Source of the DNA: Antedon mediterranea | Lineage: Eukaryota > Echinodermata > Crinoidea > Comatulida > Antedonidae | Direction of reading: 5' to 3' | NCBI RefSeq assembly: GCF_964355755.1 | Contig: NC_092676.1 | Location: 16,226,288 to 16,290,287, forward strand | DNA length: 64,000 nucleotides | Part shown: positions 13,301 through 24,252 of the stretch, piece by piece | How the letters are laid out: the number at the start of each line of letters is the position of its first letter | Position numbering within the stretch: the stretch's first letter is position 1 | Program-made: the position numbers and the translations under genes | The notes under the pieces: model-generated | The model's input: the letters and a program-made list of their open reading frames with translations, nothing else | What the model was told of the DNA's origin: nothing | The model's database searches: none

Positions 13301-16300
13301 ATTAAATTGTGGTTGTTATTATTATTATTATTATTTGGTTATAAAAAAAAAAGATTTGTGGCTGGTTGGTGAATACTTAAATACAGCCTTAATTTTGTTA
13401 AGCTAGAAATAATTGCTCATTTTATGCACAGATGTTTACTAAGAGCTTGGTTAGTGCTGATCGTTGTGCTTTATTTCTATTGGATGAAGACAATGATGAA
13501 CTTTATGTTGATCTCTTTGATGAAGGGTTGGAAATTGATGGGAAACCAGTCTTTGCAAGAAAGAACCAAATAAGGTAAAGCAACCATGCAAACCTTTTGA
13601 AAACGGTGAATAATATCATTTTAATACTGGCCAGAAAGAGATACTATAATTTAATTGTTAGTAATTTTATTGTAATAAAGTTTTATAAATATAAAGTTAT
13701 TACTCAGGTCACTGCAAAACAAGTGACTAAAGCTATATAGATATAACTATAATAACCATAATATATGCTTTTTGAAATCATAATTGTGACCATTTTTGGC
13801 ATCATGGCAGCGTCTGTTTTGGGTACTTTTCAGTGACAAATCCCAACACAGTTTTTAAAATTGGTCACAAAGATTAAAAGTCAAACTAAAAACAGTAAAT
13901 TACATGGTAATACTTCATATTTTGTATATTTAGATTTTCTATTGAAAAGGGTATAGCAGGACATGTAGCTAGGACAGGTGAAGTGGTCAATATACCTGAT
14001 GCTTACAGTGACTCAAGATTCAATAGGTCAGATGCCAATATCTTTGCCAGGATACTTTAACCATTATGAAAATAATATTTGAGTGTAGTGTACAAATAAT
14101 TTAAGGGAAAATAGAACACTTTTCACCAAATGGAATTATTTGTTCCATTGCATAAATATAAAACACTCATTATTTTAATGAGAGGCTAGGCCAATGCCTA
14201 AACTTTAAAATGTTGGAACGTACTAATATTATATACAGACATTGTTTTGTTCTACAGAGAAGTGGACTTAAAAACAGGGTACACAACCAAGAACATTCTG
14301 TGTATGCCAATCCTGAGCCAAGGAACTGTCATAGGAGTGGTTCAAATGTTAAACAAGAAAGGCGCAGAAATGGCATTTAGTAGCACAGGTAAAATACTGT
14401 ATGTCTACTACAAGAATCTTTCTCTAAACTCACACTAAAGTTGTAAATTCACTAGAACAAGTTCTGGTTGCCCAGTAAAGCTATTGCTTCACATAAAGTA
14501 CTTTGGCTTTCTCTTTTATAAAGTCTTGCATGTTCTGTGAGTGAACATACTGTGTATTTTTTTATGGTGAAATTATTCGTAAAAAACATGCATAATTTTA
14601 ACAAAAGCAGACAAAATCAAATAAAAGAGCAAATAACTTTTTTCTTTTTAGATGAATCCAATTTTCGTATGTTTGCAGTTTATTGTGCCTTAGCTTTGCA
14701 CTATTCTAAGGTTAGTAAAGCCTGTTTTACACTAGGCAAATTTATTTGCACAGGTTGAAAACATCAGCTTATGCACATGCATATTCAACATTCTGTGTGT
14801 CAAACTCCCTTCTGCAACAAATTCTACTTTCTTGAGTTTTTTGCTTTCTAGCAAACTTATAGTAGTTCAAACAGTTTTTACTTTTTACAGAGGAAAAAAT
14901 TGCAACCAATTTGCAGCTCATGAGGTGTCATATGTAAAGTATATGAATTGCTTATGGTTGTATTACTAGTACATTATACTAATTACAATTGCAGGTAAAT
15001 TATTTTGCCTTTGTTTAGATCTATAGTACAATCCAGCAGTCAGATTGTATGCTGGCTGTTACTACTGAACAAGTAGCCTACCACATCACTGCAAGTACCT
15101 CACAACACAGTAGACTAATGGCCAGGCCTCTTCCAAAGGTTATTCCACCAGATGTCGATGAGTAAGAACTTATATGTACTGTACCTTCACATCTGAACTT
15201 TTAAAAGTTCTTATAATTTTCGAAATCTTCTTGCGATAGAGCTACTGTACAATGGTGTCAAACTGCAAATTAACTTTTACAAAACTGTTTTTTAACATGT
15301 AGGTTTCACTTTGATATCCGTCCATATACCAACATATTTCCAGAACTGTTCATCTACATGACATTTGAACTATTTGGAGAGGAAACATTTGACTTGCCAA
15401 GTCTTGCTAGGTTCATCTTGACTGTGAGAAACAGTTACCGACTGGTACCCTACCACAACTTTGAACATGCCTTCACTGTCACGCATTGTATGTACTGTCT
15501 CTTACATGTCACTCAAGGATTATTCTCGGAAATAGAGGTACTCAATTTTCATTATATTATTGTTTGTAACATAAAAGCTGGATAAAATGCTTTAAAAAAT
15601 GCTCTAAAATCAAACAGAAAAACATTTATGTGAGTAGTGTTATGCTGTGGGGGTTGTCAATGGGTGCACTGACCTTTAAAAAATGAAGAAAATATTAAAA
15701 AAGCATGTGAAAATACAAAAAAGAAATTATCATTGTCATTAAAAACTACCTTTATATTTTAATACTTTTATTTTATTATTTAGACTATTTTAGGGGAAAC
15801 ATTTTGCTGTTTTTTCCCTCAATTATTATGTGTTTGAATGCTTTCATTTCAACCCATCATAGATTTCTCACTGTATGCCCCTGAATGTGTACGATTCTTG
15901 TTTATATACATTTTTACTTTGACAGATGCAATCACTATTCTTTGCCTGTATCTGTCATGATCTGGATCACAGAGGTTTCACCAACTCCTTCAACGTTAAG
16001 TTTGATACACCTCTGGCGAACTTGTATGCTACATCAACAATGGAGCAGCACCACTTCAATCAGACTGTATTCATTCTCCAGCTTGAAGGTCACAACATCT
16101 TTCAACATCTACCAAACAATGTCTACAAACAGGTACAACATCTAGAATTAGGAGACGATCTGCCACATTTGGCAAATGAGGAATGATTGCATTTGATTAC
16201 CACTAATGTAATTTATACGTACATTTGTAGTGTTATACTGGACATTTCTGTGCTGTTGGCTTACCAGACTAGCAGCATAAATATTCTTTGTATAGCGCCA

Positions 16301-19300
16301 TATTCGCAATAGCTGTTAACACAAAACTATTTTTGTATTCTTGTAATGCATTTTTAATTTTCATATTGTAATAGATGCTTGGTCATATAAGGCATAATAT
16401 CTTAGCAACAGATCTAGCCATTCACTTTGACAACCAGAAAGAGCTGGCCAAAATATGTTTAACAGACAACTTGTGTATAAGCAATCCTAAGCATAGGTAG
16501 GTGGTGTAGTAGAGATCTCTATTCAGTGAGGACACCAGACAACTTGTGTATAAGCAATCCTAAGCATAGGTAGGTGGTGTAGTAGAGATCTCCATTCAGT
16601 GAGGACACCAGACAACTTGTGTATAAGCAATCCTAAGCATAGGTAGGTGGTGTAGTAGAGATCTCAATTCAGTGAGGACACTTTGTTGGTTGCCAATGGT
16701 GTCCTCTTAATTTGTTGGTTGCCAATGGTGTCCCCTCAATTTGTTGGTTGCCAATGGTGTCCTCTTAATTTGTTGGTTGCCAATGGTGTCCCCTCAATTT
16801 GTTGGTTGCCAATGGTGTCCTCTTAATTTGTTGGTTGCCAATGGTGTCCTCTTAATTTGTTGGTTGCCAATGGTGTCCCCTCAATTTGTTGGTTGCCAAT
16901 GGTGTCCTCTTAATTTGTTGGTTGCCAATGGTTTCCCCTCAATTTGTTGGTTGCCAATGGTGTCCTCTTAATTTGTTGGTTGCCAGTGGTGTCCTCTTAA
17001 TTTGTTGGTTGCCAATGGTGTCCCCTCAATTTGTTGGTTGCCTGTGGTGTCCTCTTAATTTGTTGGTTGCCAATGGTGTCCTCTTAATTTGTTGGTTGCC
17101 AATGGTGTCCTCTTAATTTGTTGGTTGCCAATGGTGTCCTCTTAATTTGTTGGTTGCCAATGGTGTCCTCTTAATTTGTTGGTTGCCAATGGTGTCCCCT
17201 CAATTTGTTGGTTGCCAATGGTGTCCCCTCAATTTGTTGGTTGCCAATGGTGTCCTCTTAATTTGTTGGTTGCCAATGGTGTCCTCTTAATTTGTTGGTT
17301 GCCAATGGTGTCCTCTTAATTTGTTGGTTGCCAATGGTGTCCTCTTAATTTGTTGGTTGCCAATGGTGTCCTCTTAATTTGTTGGTTGCCAATGGTGTCC
17401 TCTTAATTTGTTGGTTGCCAATGGTGTCCTCTTAATTTGTTGGTTGCCAATGGTGTCCTCTTAATTTGTTGGTTGCCAATGGTGTCCTCTTAATTTGTTG
17501 GTTGCCAATGGTGTCCTCTTAATTTGTTGGTTGCCAATGGTGTCCCCTCAATTTGTTGGTTGCCAATGGTGTCCTCTCAATTTGTTGGTTGCCAATGGTG
17601 TCCTCTTAATTTGTTGGTTGCCAATGGTGTCCTCTTAATTTGTTGGTTGCCAATGGTGTCCTCTTAATTTGTTGGTTGCCAATGGTGTCCTCTTAATTTG
17701 TTGGTTGCCAATGGTGTCCTCTTAATTTGTTGGTTGCCAATGGTGTCCTCTTAATTTGTTGGTTGCCAATGGTGTCCTCTTAATTTGTTGGTTGCCAATG
17801 GTGTCCTCTTAATTTGTTGGTTGCCAATGGTGTCCTCTTAATTTGTTGGTTGCCAATGGTGTCCTCTTAATTTGTTGGTTGCCAATGGTGTCCTCTTAAT
17901 TTGTTGGTTGCCAATGGTGTCCTCTTAATTTGTTGGTTGCCAGTGGTGTCCTCTTAATTTGTTGGTTGCCAGTGGTGTCCTCTTAATTTGTTGGTTGCCA
18001 GTGGTGTCCCCTCAATTTGTTGGTTGCCAGTGGTGTCCCCTCAATTTGTTGGTTGCCAATGGTGTCCTCTTAATTTGTTGGTTGCCAATGGTGTCCTCTT
18101 AATTTGTTGGTTGCCAATGGTGTCCTCTTAATTTGTTGGTTGCCAATGGTGTCCTCTTAATTTGTTGGTTGCCAGTGGTGTCCTCTTAATTTGTTGGTTG
18201 CCAATGGTGTCCTCCTAATTTGTTGGTTGCCAATGGTGTCCTCTTAATTTGTTGGTTGCCAATGGTGTCCTCTTAATTTGTTGGTTGCCAATGGTGTCCT
18301 CTTAATTTGTTGGTTGCCAATGGTGTCCTCTTAATTTGTTGGTTGCCAATGGTGTCCCCTTAATTTGTTGGTTGCCAATGGTGTCCTCTTAATTTGTTGG
18401 TTGCCAATGGTGTCCTCTTAATTTGTTGGTTGCCAATGGTGTCCTCTTAATTTGTTGGTTGCCAATGGTGTCCTCTTAATTTGTTGGTTGCCAATGGTGT
18501 CCTCTTAATTTGTTGGTTGCCAGTGGTGTCCTCTTAATTTGTTGGTTGCCAGTGGTGTCCTCTTAATTTGTTGGTTGCCAGTGGTGTCCCCTCAATTTGT
18601 TGGTTGCCAGTGGTGTCCCCTCAATTTGTTGGTTGCCAATGGTGTCCTCTTAATTTGTTGGTTGCCAATGGTGTCCTCTTAATTTGTTGGTTGCCAATGG
18701 TGTCCTCTTAATTTGTTGGTTGCCAATGGTGTCCTCTTAATTTGTTGGTTGCCAGTGGTGTCCTCTTAATTTGTTGGTTGCCAGTGGTGTCCTCTTAATT
18801 TGTTGGTTGCCAATGGTGTCCTCCTAATTTGTTGGTTGCCAATGGTGTCCTCTTAATTTGTTGGTTGCCAATGGTGTCCTCTTAATTTGTTGGTTGCCAA
18901 TGGTGTCCTCTTAATTTGTTGGTTGCCAATGGTGTCCTCTTAATTTGTTGGTTGCCAATGGTGTCCTCTTAATTTGTTGGTTGCCAATGGTGTCCCCTTA
19001 ATTTGTTGGTTGCCAATGGTGTCCTCTTAATTTGTTGGTTGCCAATGGTGTCCTCTTAATTTGTTGGTTGCCAATGGTGTCCTCTTAATTTGTTGGTTGC
19101 CAATGGTGTCCTCTTAATTTGTTGGTTGCCAATGGTGTCCTCTTAATTTGTTGGTTGCCAGTGGTGTCCTCTTAATTTGTTGGTTGCCAATGGTGTCCTC
19201 TTAATTTGTTGGTTGCCAGTGGTGTCCTCTTAATTTGTTGGTTGCTAATGGTGTCCCCTCAATTTGTTGGTTGCCAATGGTGTCCTCTTAATTTGTTGGT

Positions 19301-20932
19301 TGCCAATGGTGTCCCCTTAATAGAGGTTCTACTGTATTGGCAACATGCATCTCCAATTTGTCTACCGATAATGCTAATGCTTGATAATGCTTGTTTTGTC
19401 TAATGTCGTCTATTGTTGTACTTGACATGCACATGTGTGACTGTCGATTCCATCTTAAAGTAGCAATAACGTAATTTTAATTTTAACTTTCAGAGCTAAT
19501 TTACATTCTTTGTTGATGACAGCCTCTGACTTGTCTCTATCTGCAAAATACTGGCCTGTCCAACGTGAAACAGTAGATTTTATCTATGAGGAATTCTATC
19601 AGCAGGTACAGTATACTGTACATTACAAAAAATTCAAATTTTTTATTGTTTCTGAAATTGGAAGATAAGAAATATGACTTAAAAAGAAAGTCTTAAAACT
19701 TAAAAATAGTCTAGGCATATGCACACTCTGGCCAATCTGATTGGCGTAATTTGGTTGAGTGCGCTAAGTCGTTGTGATGACAATCTTTTGTATTTTGATA
19801 GCATTTAATGTTGAGAAAAAAGTTTCAGTAATAAAATAACATTTTGTTTCAGGGAGATGTTGAAAGAGAGCATGGGTGTGAACCTCTGCCAATGATGAAC
19901 AGAGGGCTGAAAGATAAACTTGCCCAAGAACAGGCAAGTGGAAATCCATATTAATAGTATTCCCTATTTAATTTCTATTTAACTACTTAAAATGTAAGCC
20001 TTTAAAACTGTACAATAAAAATTCTACAAAAAAAGGTTATGTTGGCGTAACAGGCCCAAAAATATAGCATAGGTTGTTTTTTTTTAATTGAAAAAGATTA
20101 AAAGAACAAACTCAACCACCCTAATCATTTGCTTATATTGCGTATTTTTGTTAAATGGTCTTGATTTTTTTCTTTTTTAAAATAACTAAAAATGTCTAGG
20201 ATATGGCATATTTTTAGGGTCAGTCGGGTTACACCAACACAAGGTATTGGTTTGGCCTTATAATTCTAAAAATGGTTCAGACAGCATACCTTGGCCACCC
20301 ACTTGTGGATGGCAGAATCATACACATTGGTGTTCAAATACAGTTATTAATTTTCGAGCTATAGTTCTGCCGGTTTAACTAGATGAGTTACAACAAAAGA
20401 GATGAGTTGAAACTTGATAAACATGTATGTTAAATTTGTTTTACAGGTGAATTTCTACAAGTTTATTTGCATACCATGTTACACAACCTTACATCAAGTG
20501 CTTCCAATAACGCAGTCTCTACTTGAGAGCACCAAGTAAGTTTCATTATCAACTCAGTGTGTTTTCAATTTTATGTTATTAGTAGGTTAGCTGAAAGGGG
20601 TAGAATATATTGGACCACTCAATTTATGAAAATAAATTCAGTGATATACCATGCAGGCAGATTTCAGGTGATGCAGCAGTGTGTGACGCGCAACCAAGCA
20701 TACAATTTATAGCGCGGATACAAGATAACTTCTGCGGACCGTTGAACAGGCAACGCGAAATAGGCTCCCTATTTATTTATCATATTATTGTATTCCCAAC
20801 AATGTTGTGTACTTTCTAATCTATGTTGTATTCATATTTAGGGATAATTACCTACAGTGGGAGAGAGCTATGCTAGGCAAGAGTACACTGATGTGGAGTG
20901 TAGACAGCTCACGAACCAAGGAAAACCAATGA
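4320..20932 (+). CDS. PDE10A: PDE10A-type dual GAF cyclic-nucleotide phosphodiesterase
   Basis: This enzyme hydrolyses cAMP and/or cGMP. The 23 exons are 4320-4467, 5024-5182, 6081-6236, 6745-6794, 7609-7643, 7983-8082, 9553-9646, 10730-10788, 11448-11498, 12650-12708, 12946-12997, 13432-13574, 13934-14026, 14258-14388, 14652-14710, 15019-15161, 15303-15537, 15926-16132, 16375-16496, 19494-19605, 19853-19933, 20447-20535 and 20842-20932. All phases agree and give 822 aa. The ATG at 4320 is chosen because an in-frame TAG lies two codons upstream. The N-terminal [19 protein letters not shown] block is typical of PDE10A. GAF-A spans about residues 103-284 and GAF-B about 304-463 ([13 protein letters not shown]). 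The catalytic domain spans about 511-810, with His562 in YHNFEH, metal ligands in HDLDH (600-604) and Asp711. The purine-selective Gln780 lies in [10 protein letters not shown], a PDE10-like sequence that argues against PDE5 or PDE11. Intron 21 uses a GC donor. Two exon-donor junctions are tandemly duplicated in the following introns. Candidate AATAAA signals lie at 21179 and 21209. Confidence 0.93.
5328..5464. mobile_element. MITE, TCTGTCTACACTATC family, copy 1
   Basis: It lies in PDE10A intron 2. The left terminus reads ttaagctctgtcaacactat and the right end is its reverse complement (gatggtgtagacagagccta). Internal blocks tgtgatgtgcccaaatatgg and catatatggtcacatcac are also mutually inverted. 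It has no coding capacity. Confidence 0.65.
5496..5783. mobile_element. TIR element with an internal perfect hairpin
   Basis: Outer inverted repeats are acattattataacacacct at the left and ggtgtgttaataatgt at the right. Inside it, two 21-bp arms (5518-5538 and 5561-5581, beginning gttgatataaagtttgcgg) are perfect reverse complements separated by 22 bp. It lies in PDE10A intron 2. Confidence 0.5.
7205..7389. mobile_element. 185-bp TIR element (GGTTCCCACTAG family), full copy
   Basis: The ends are taagcgtggttcccactag and, at the right, ctagtgggaaccaagcttta, which are inverted repeats. The whole element is close to a single large fold-back rich in GCAACGCAAGYG. It sits in PDE10A intron 4. The truncated copy at 760-912 is in the opposite orientation. 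Confidence 0.65.
9205..9500 (-). repeat. Dispersed repeat family A, copy 2
   Basis: In reverse orientation it carries the shared blocks gccattttaatgtcacataa and ggctgccagccaat. The second block also occurs at 61003-61018 in the other orientation. A 24-bp segment at 9418-9442 (aaataaaataaatggctgca...) is inverted relative to 8814-8838, so part of intron 6 can fold back. Simple AATAA repeats at 9357-9430 lie inside it. Confidence 0.45.
10101..10430 (+). mobile_element. tRNA-derived SINE
   Basis: The head resembles a tRNA, with a pol III A box (tggccgagcggttaag) and a B box (ggttcgaggctc, about 10165-10176). The body has ggataaggactataaacc and gtgcactttaaagaacc, which resemble the conserved central domain of SINEs found widely in marine invertebrates. 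The tail is an (AAAC)n run ending at 10430. It is not a functional tRNA because the stem pairings continue into the SINE body. It lies in PDE10A intron 7. Confidence 0.8.
11467..11586 (+). repeat. 60-bp tandem duplication of exon 9 end plus its splice donor
   Basis: The unit begins catgggtcggtattgctata and covers the last 32 bases of PDE10A exon 9, the donor gtaagt, and 28 intronic bases. It occurs twice head to tail (11467-11526 and 11527-11586), with one visible difference (aaatcag versus aaattag). If the second donor (at 11559) were used, the retained sequence would read gta agt tga, an immediate in-frame stop. Confidence 0.9.
14085..14205. repeat. Dispersed repeat family B, short copy
   Basis: It shares gtacaaataattt, the block attatttgttccattgca, and gaggctaggcc with the longer copies at 49500-49895 and 61790-62235. 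It lies in PDE10A intron 13. Confidence 0.45.
16463..16681 (+). repeat. Three tandem 73-bp copies of exon 19 end, donor and a TE terminus
   Basis: The unit starts cagacaacttgtgtataagc, contains the last 34 bases of PDE10A exon 19 and its donor gtaggt, then gtagtagagatctctattc and gaggacac. Copies begin at 16463, 16536 and 16609. Only the first is attached to the exon. Use of donor 2 or 3 would read CAT AGG TAG, a stop right after the exon. The 29-bp minisatellite starts directly after the third copy. Confidence 0.9.
16682..19320 (+). repeat. 29-bp minisatellite, 91 copies, in PDE10A intron 19
   Basis: This is an uninterrupted direct tandem array with the core ttggttgccaatggtgtc. The period is exactly 29 bp: 2639 bp, 91 units. 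Units differ at a few positions: ctcttaa versus cctcaa, and ccaatgg versus ccagtgg. A patterned block of about 20-22 units recurs. The marker variant cctcctaat occurs at 18211 and 18820, 609 bp (21 units) apart, showing higher-order duplication. Short ORFs across it are frame artefacts of the repeat. There are no spacers, so it is not a CRISPR array. Confidence 0.97.
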
Positions 20933-21690
20933 GTCTTCCATTATTGCATTAAATATATTTAATTCTGTGCAATATCTTGTAATAGAATATAGAAAGGACT
21001 GTGCAATATGAAACTACAACAGTATGATGTATCAATATGTGATCTATGCAATTGTTCACTTAAATGTATTTATAGTATTGTTCTGAATTGTTATTAATTT
21101 ACCGTTCTAAAATTACAATGACTTTGTGAATACTGTATAAAATGTTAATTATTATTGAGTTGGATATATTTAAAACAAAATAAATTTAAAACCGCATACA
21201 AAATAATTAATAAATATATTTATTCAAAAGCAGCTTTTTAAATGTTATTAAACATTATATTTACTTTATTTACTATGAGTGCTATTTTATTTTTCAAGAT
21301 GATGCCATCCTTCTGCATCTTCACATTTCAACTATGAAGATGTGATTTGCCTTAATCAAAATTTTCCATAAATATGTCAATATTTTGGTGATAATATATG
21401 GCAACCACAATCATTATGACTCCAGGAGGTACTGTACCTCGCGTGAAGAACCCAAAAAATATAATATTCTAAAGTTTGTTAGACATAGGCATTTTATATA
21501 ACCTATGGATAAAGCAAGTAAAACAATTTAAAGCAACATCTTATGCGACTAAATGGATGGTTACCTAATACACTGTGGACCAACACTAGTCACCCTAACG
21601 TGGGCTGGATTTAGTCTGATTACCTGATGACTTTCCGACTTTGTATTTTAGAATGCCGAATTTATATTCTGTAACCATCAAAACATAGAT
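20933..21690. other. PDE10A 3'UTR and intergenic spacer
   Basis: AT-rich sequence with AATAAA hexamers at 21179-21184 and 21209-21214, about 250 bp after the PDE10A stop and suitable as polyadenylation signals. No further coding sequence is seen before the kinase pseudogene. Confidence 0.55.
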
Positions 21691-22760
21691 TTATTCATCA
21701 AAATCATGTCTTCTCGTTAATTGAAGACCGTACAGTAGTGCATCTAATGTCAGTCGAGCTGATGGATTTTTCACAGTGCAATAATTAGCGTATTGATTCG
21801 CTTATGTAGAGGGCCCAATGCATAGATCTCTGTTGCGACGGTAGGTGATGCTCCTGTTAGAAGCTCTGAAGAAGCAACTTCTTGGTCATATTAAAACCAT
21901 GTTTAATCGGTGTGTCTATTGCGCAAACAAATCCAAAATCTACTATTTTGATTTCCAATTCTCCGGCAATTGAATAGTAAAGTATGTTTCTTGAAGCCAA
22001 GTCATTGTGCAAAAGGCCGTGTTTATGCATGACTCTTTTGCAATCTTCTCTGCGAGTTTAACGCATTCAAGTGGAGACGCGGAGATGTCTTTATCCTCTG
22101 ATAAGAAACAAGTCGAGTAACGTCATAGTTTCTATACTGTGGTAGACGTTGATGAACTCCATCTCTAACTCCATGAACAAACTTGCTTTCGTGGATACTA
22201 TGAAAATTAGGAAAGTAGACAGATGATTGTAGGACCTTCATGGCTCTTGTTTCAAGGTGACTTGTTGGCGTTCCAATTCTGTTGCAACATGTACTATTTT
22301 CATAGCGTACATTTGCCTGCCTTTGATATTAGCAAGTGCAACTTGTCCATAAGACCCGCCTCCAAGGGGATACGGCTGCTTTGTATCTGGTTGAATAATG
22401 TTCATGTTCATCTAAGAGAATTCAAAGGATTCTGGCAACATTGCTGACAATCTTGCAAGACCAGGTTGGTTTTCCACTGCTACTTTGTCTTTGTCAGTGT
22501 AATCTGTTTCTGGTTGACTTGCTTCTCTTGATACCAAATTTGTGTTACCCCTGGTTGCTGGTTTCACTCCTGACGACGCCTTTTTAACCATGCCCATAGG
22601 TTCATCCTTGCCAAATTTGTCAACCGAGCGTTCCAGCTCGATGACTGGGCAACTTTATTTTTAGGCAAGAATATTGGTAAATATTTGCCAATAACGAACG
22701 CTGTTAATTTTAAGTGCGTCTGGCCCTTCTCCCAAAGCTTCATCGGCATATGATTTTACA
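21690..22760 (-). pseudogene. Decayed protein-kinase gene
   Basis: Read on the - strand this holds protein-kinase hallmarks scattered over different frames. These are a glycine-rich loop GGGSYGQVALA (about 22330-22375), the VAIK-like YAMKIV, a catalytic loop LLHNDLASRNIL (about 21985-22030), DFG as KIVDFGFV (about 21940), and a C-lobe piece TEIYALGPL. Stops and several frameshifts separate them, so no kinase can be made. An upstream segment (22412-22747) encodes a Lys/Asp/Ser-rich stretch and is preceded by a splice-acceptor-like TTTTTTTAG at 22770-22778, which suggests an unprocessed gene copy. The NDLASRN loop resembles a tyrosine-kinase-type loop with Arg replaced by Asn. The kinase family was not identified. 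Confidence 0.65.
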
Positions 22761-23690
22761 TCAATCCTAAAAAAATATTTGAATTATTATTATTACAGTA
22801 TTACGAGTATATAAGAATATACGACGAGTAGAAAATTATTCGCACAGTTTAGCTTAAAAACCAGATCTGCAACTAAAGTAATCAACAGCGCCAGGTAAGG
22901 CAGCGAATCAACAGAATCCCAAAACCCTCTCACTCTCCATAGCAGCTCAGAGCTATATAAATACCTACTCACCGATTGACTTTAACAAGGGTAATTCTCT
23001 TTTCAAAAGTAAGGTTACGCATCTGAAGTTTGCAAAACCGAGATCGGCGAGGCATATGTCAACCTAAAACAAGACCGGAGAAAGAAATATAATACTGTAT
23101 TAATAATGTAATCTGTTATTTTATTTTTGTTATCAAAATATTTCAAATTACTTTATATCAAAGTACAGTATTACAAAATATTTCTATACTCACTTTTTAA
23201 GTAAATTGCAAGATAAGCTGTGAAAAACTATGTTCCTGTCGATACAATTTGAATGTGTTCAGTTGATACGTTACTAGGTACCGTACGTGCCATGGAAAAC
23301 GGTTTACAAAGCTACGAATAACATAGATTTTATCTTTTTGTTTTTCGCTTATCGCTTGTCTGTGTAAATGGGTCTTTATTCGTTTTTATTTTAAAAAAAC
23401 ATTTAAAACTTACTAGTAGACTTTATAATAACCTCACTGGTAAATAATTCAAATATACATACATAAAATTCCCTATGCATCCGTACAAAGTTTAATTGAG
23501 GAGACAAACGCAGAAAGTAATGTAGTTCATGTTTTTAATATTTATTTTCCTTTATAAATAGTTCGATACATTTTCCACGTTTATACAAAATAAATTTTAC
23601 AATCTTGATCTTTTATAGTTCATTGCAGTGCATCTGTCTCAACATCGACTGGGCTGGTGGCCCAGTATTCTGCCAACTCTATTGCAAATT
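22761..23690. other. Non-coding spacer
   Basis: AT-rich sequence without a supported gene. A possible single end of the 2758-3057 TIR family lies at 23340-23380 (ttatcgcttgtctgtgtaaa). Confidence 0.45.
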
Positions 23691-23699
23691 TATTTTGCT

Positions 23700-23975
23700 G
23701 TATACTAACGTCACTTCTGAGATGTCAACATCTGGAGTAGAGTCAATGGCAGGATCATCATCATTTTTATTCCTATCATCAAGATTAGTCATCCACCATT
23801 TATCATGTTTATCTACATTGTTTATTCAAATCATCAAGATGTCATTGTCCATTTCCCATGTTGATATATTATACTGCCATTCGGTCTGAGATGAAAGTTA
23901 TCCCTTTCATCTGTATAATGAATTCTGGATGTCTCCAGTAGATGGAAGGACGTCATTGACAGGATCATCATCATT
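23700..23975 (-). pseudogene. Two degraded fragments of GPN2 exon 1
   Basis: Segment 23702-23760 contains ctgagatgtcaacatctgga followed by gta and ggcaggatc, matching GPN2 exon 1 (30950-30996). Segment 23873-23972 contains actgccattcggtc, then a block like gagattatcc, then agatggaagg and the block cattgacaggatc, matching 30890-30996. Both are on the same coding strand as GPN2, carry substitutions and indels, and are followed by atcatcatttt. They look like a duplicated partial copy, not an expressed gene. Confidence 0.65.
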
Positions 23976-24252
23976 TCCAATATTTTCATCCTCCATCTAT
24001 CATGTTCATCTTCATTTTATCTCTATCCTCAAGATGTGTCATTGTCTATCTTTCCATTTTCATCATCATTTTTATCTCTACCTTCACGATGCATCATCGT
24101 CCATCTTCCCATGTTCATCTTCAGTTTTCATATATTTCTCCTGTACAGATGCAGCTGTAAAACTTTTTGTTAAGGACAATTACACACAATCATGAAGCAA
24201 TAAAAACATTACTTTGGTTTGCACAACAAAATTATGGTAAACAAAGAAAGGC

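Noticed and set aside
16682-19320. CRISPR-like array
   Set aside because: Direct repeats have no unique spacers between them and the DNA is eukaryotic.
16741-19403. ORFs translating as repeats of LVANGV.LICWLP
   Set aside because: They are frame readings of the 29-bp minisatellite. The period is not a multiple of three and the ORFs change register, so there is no protein.
4320-20932. PDE5, PDE11 or PDE2 identity
   Set aside because: All have paired GAF domains, but the N-terminal block, [13 protein letters not shown] and [10 protein letters not shown] match PDE10A far better.
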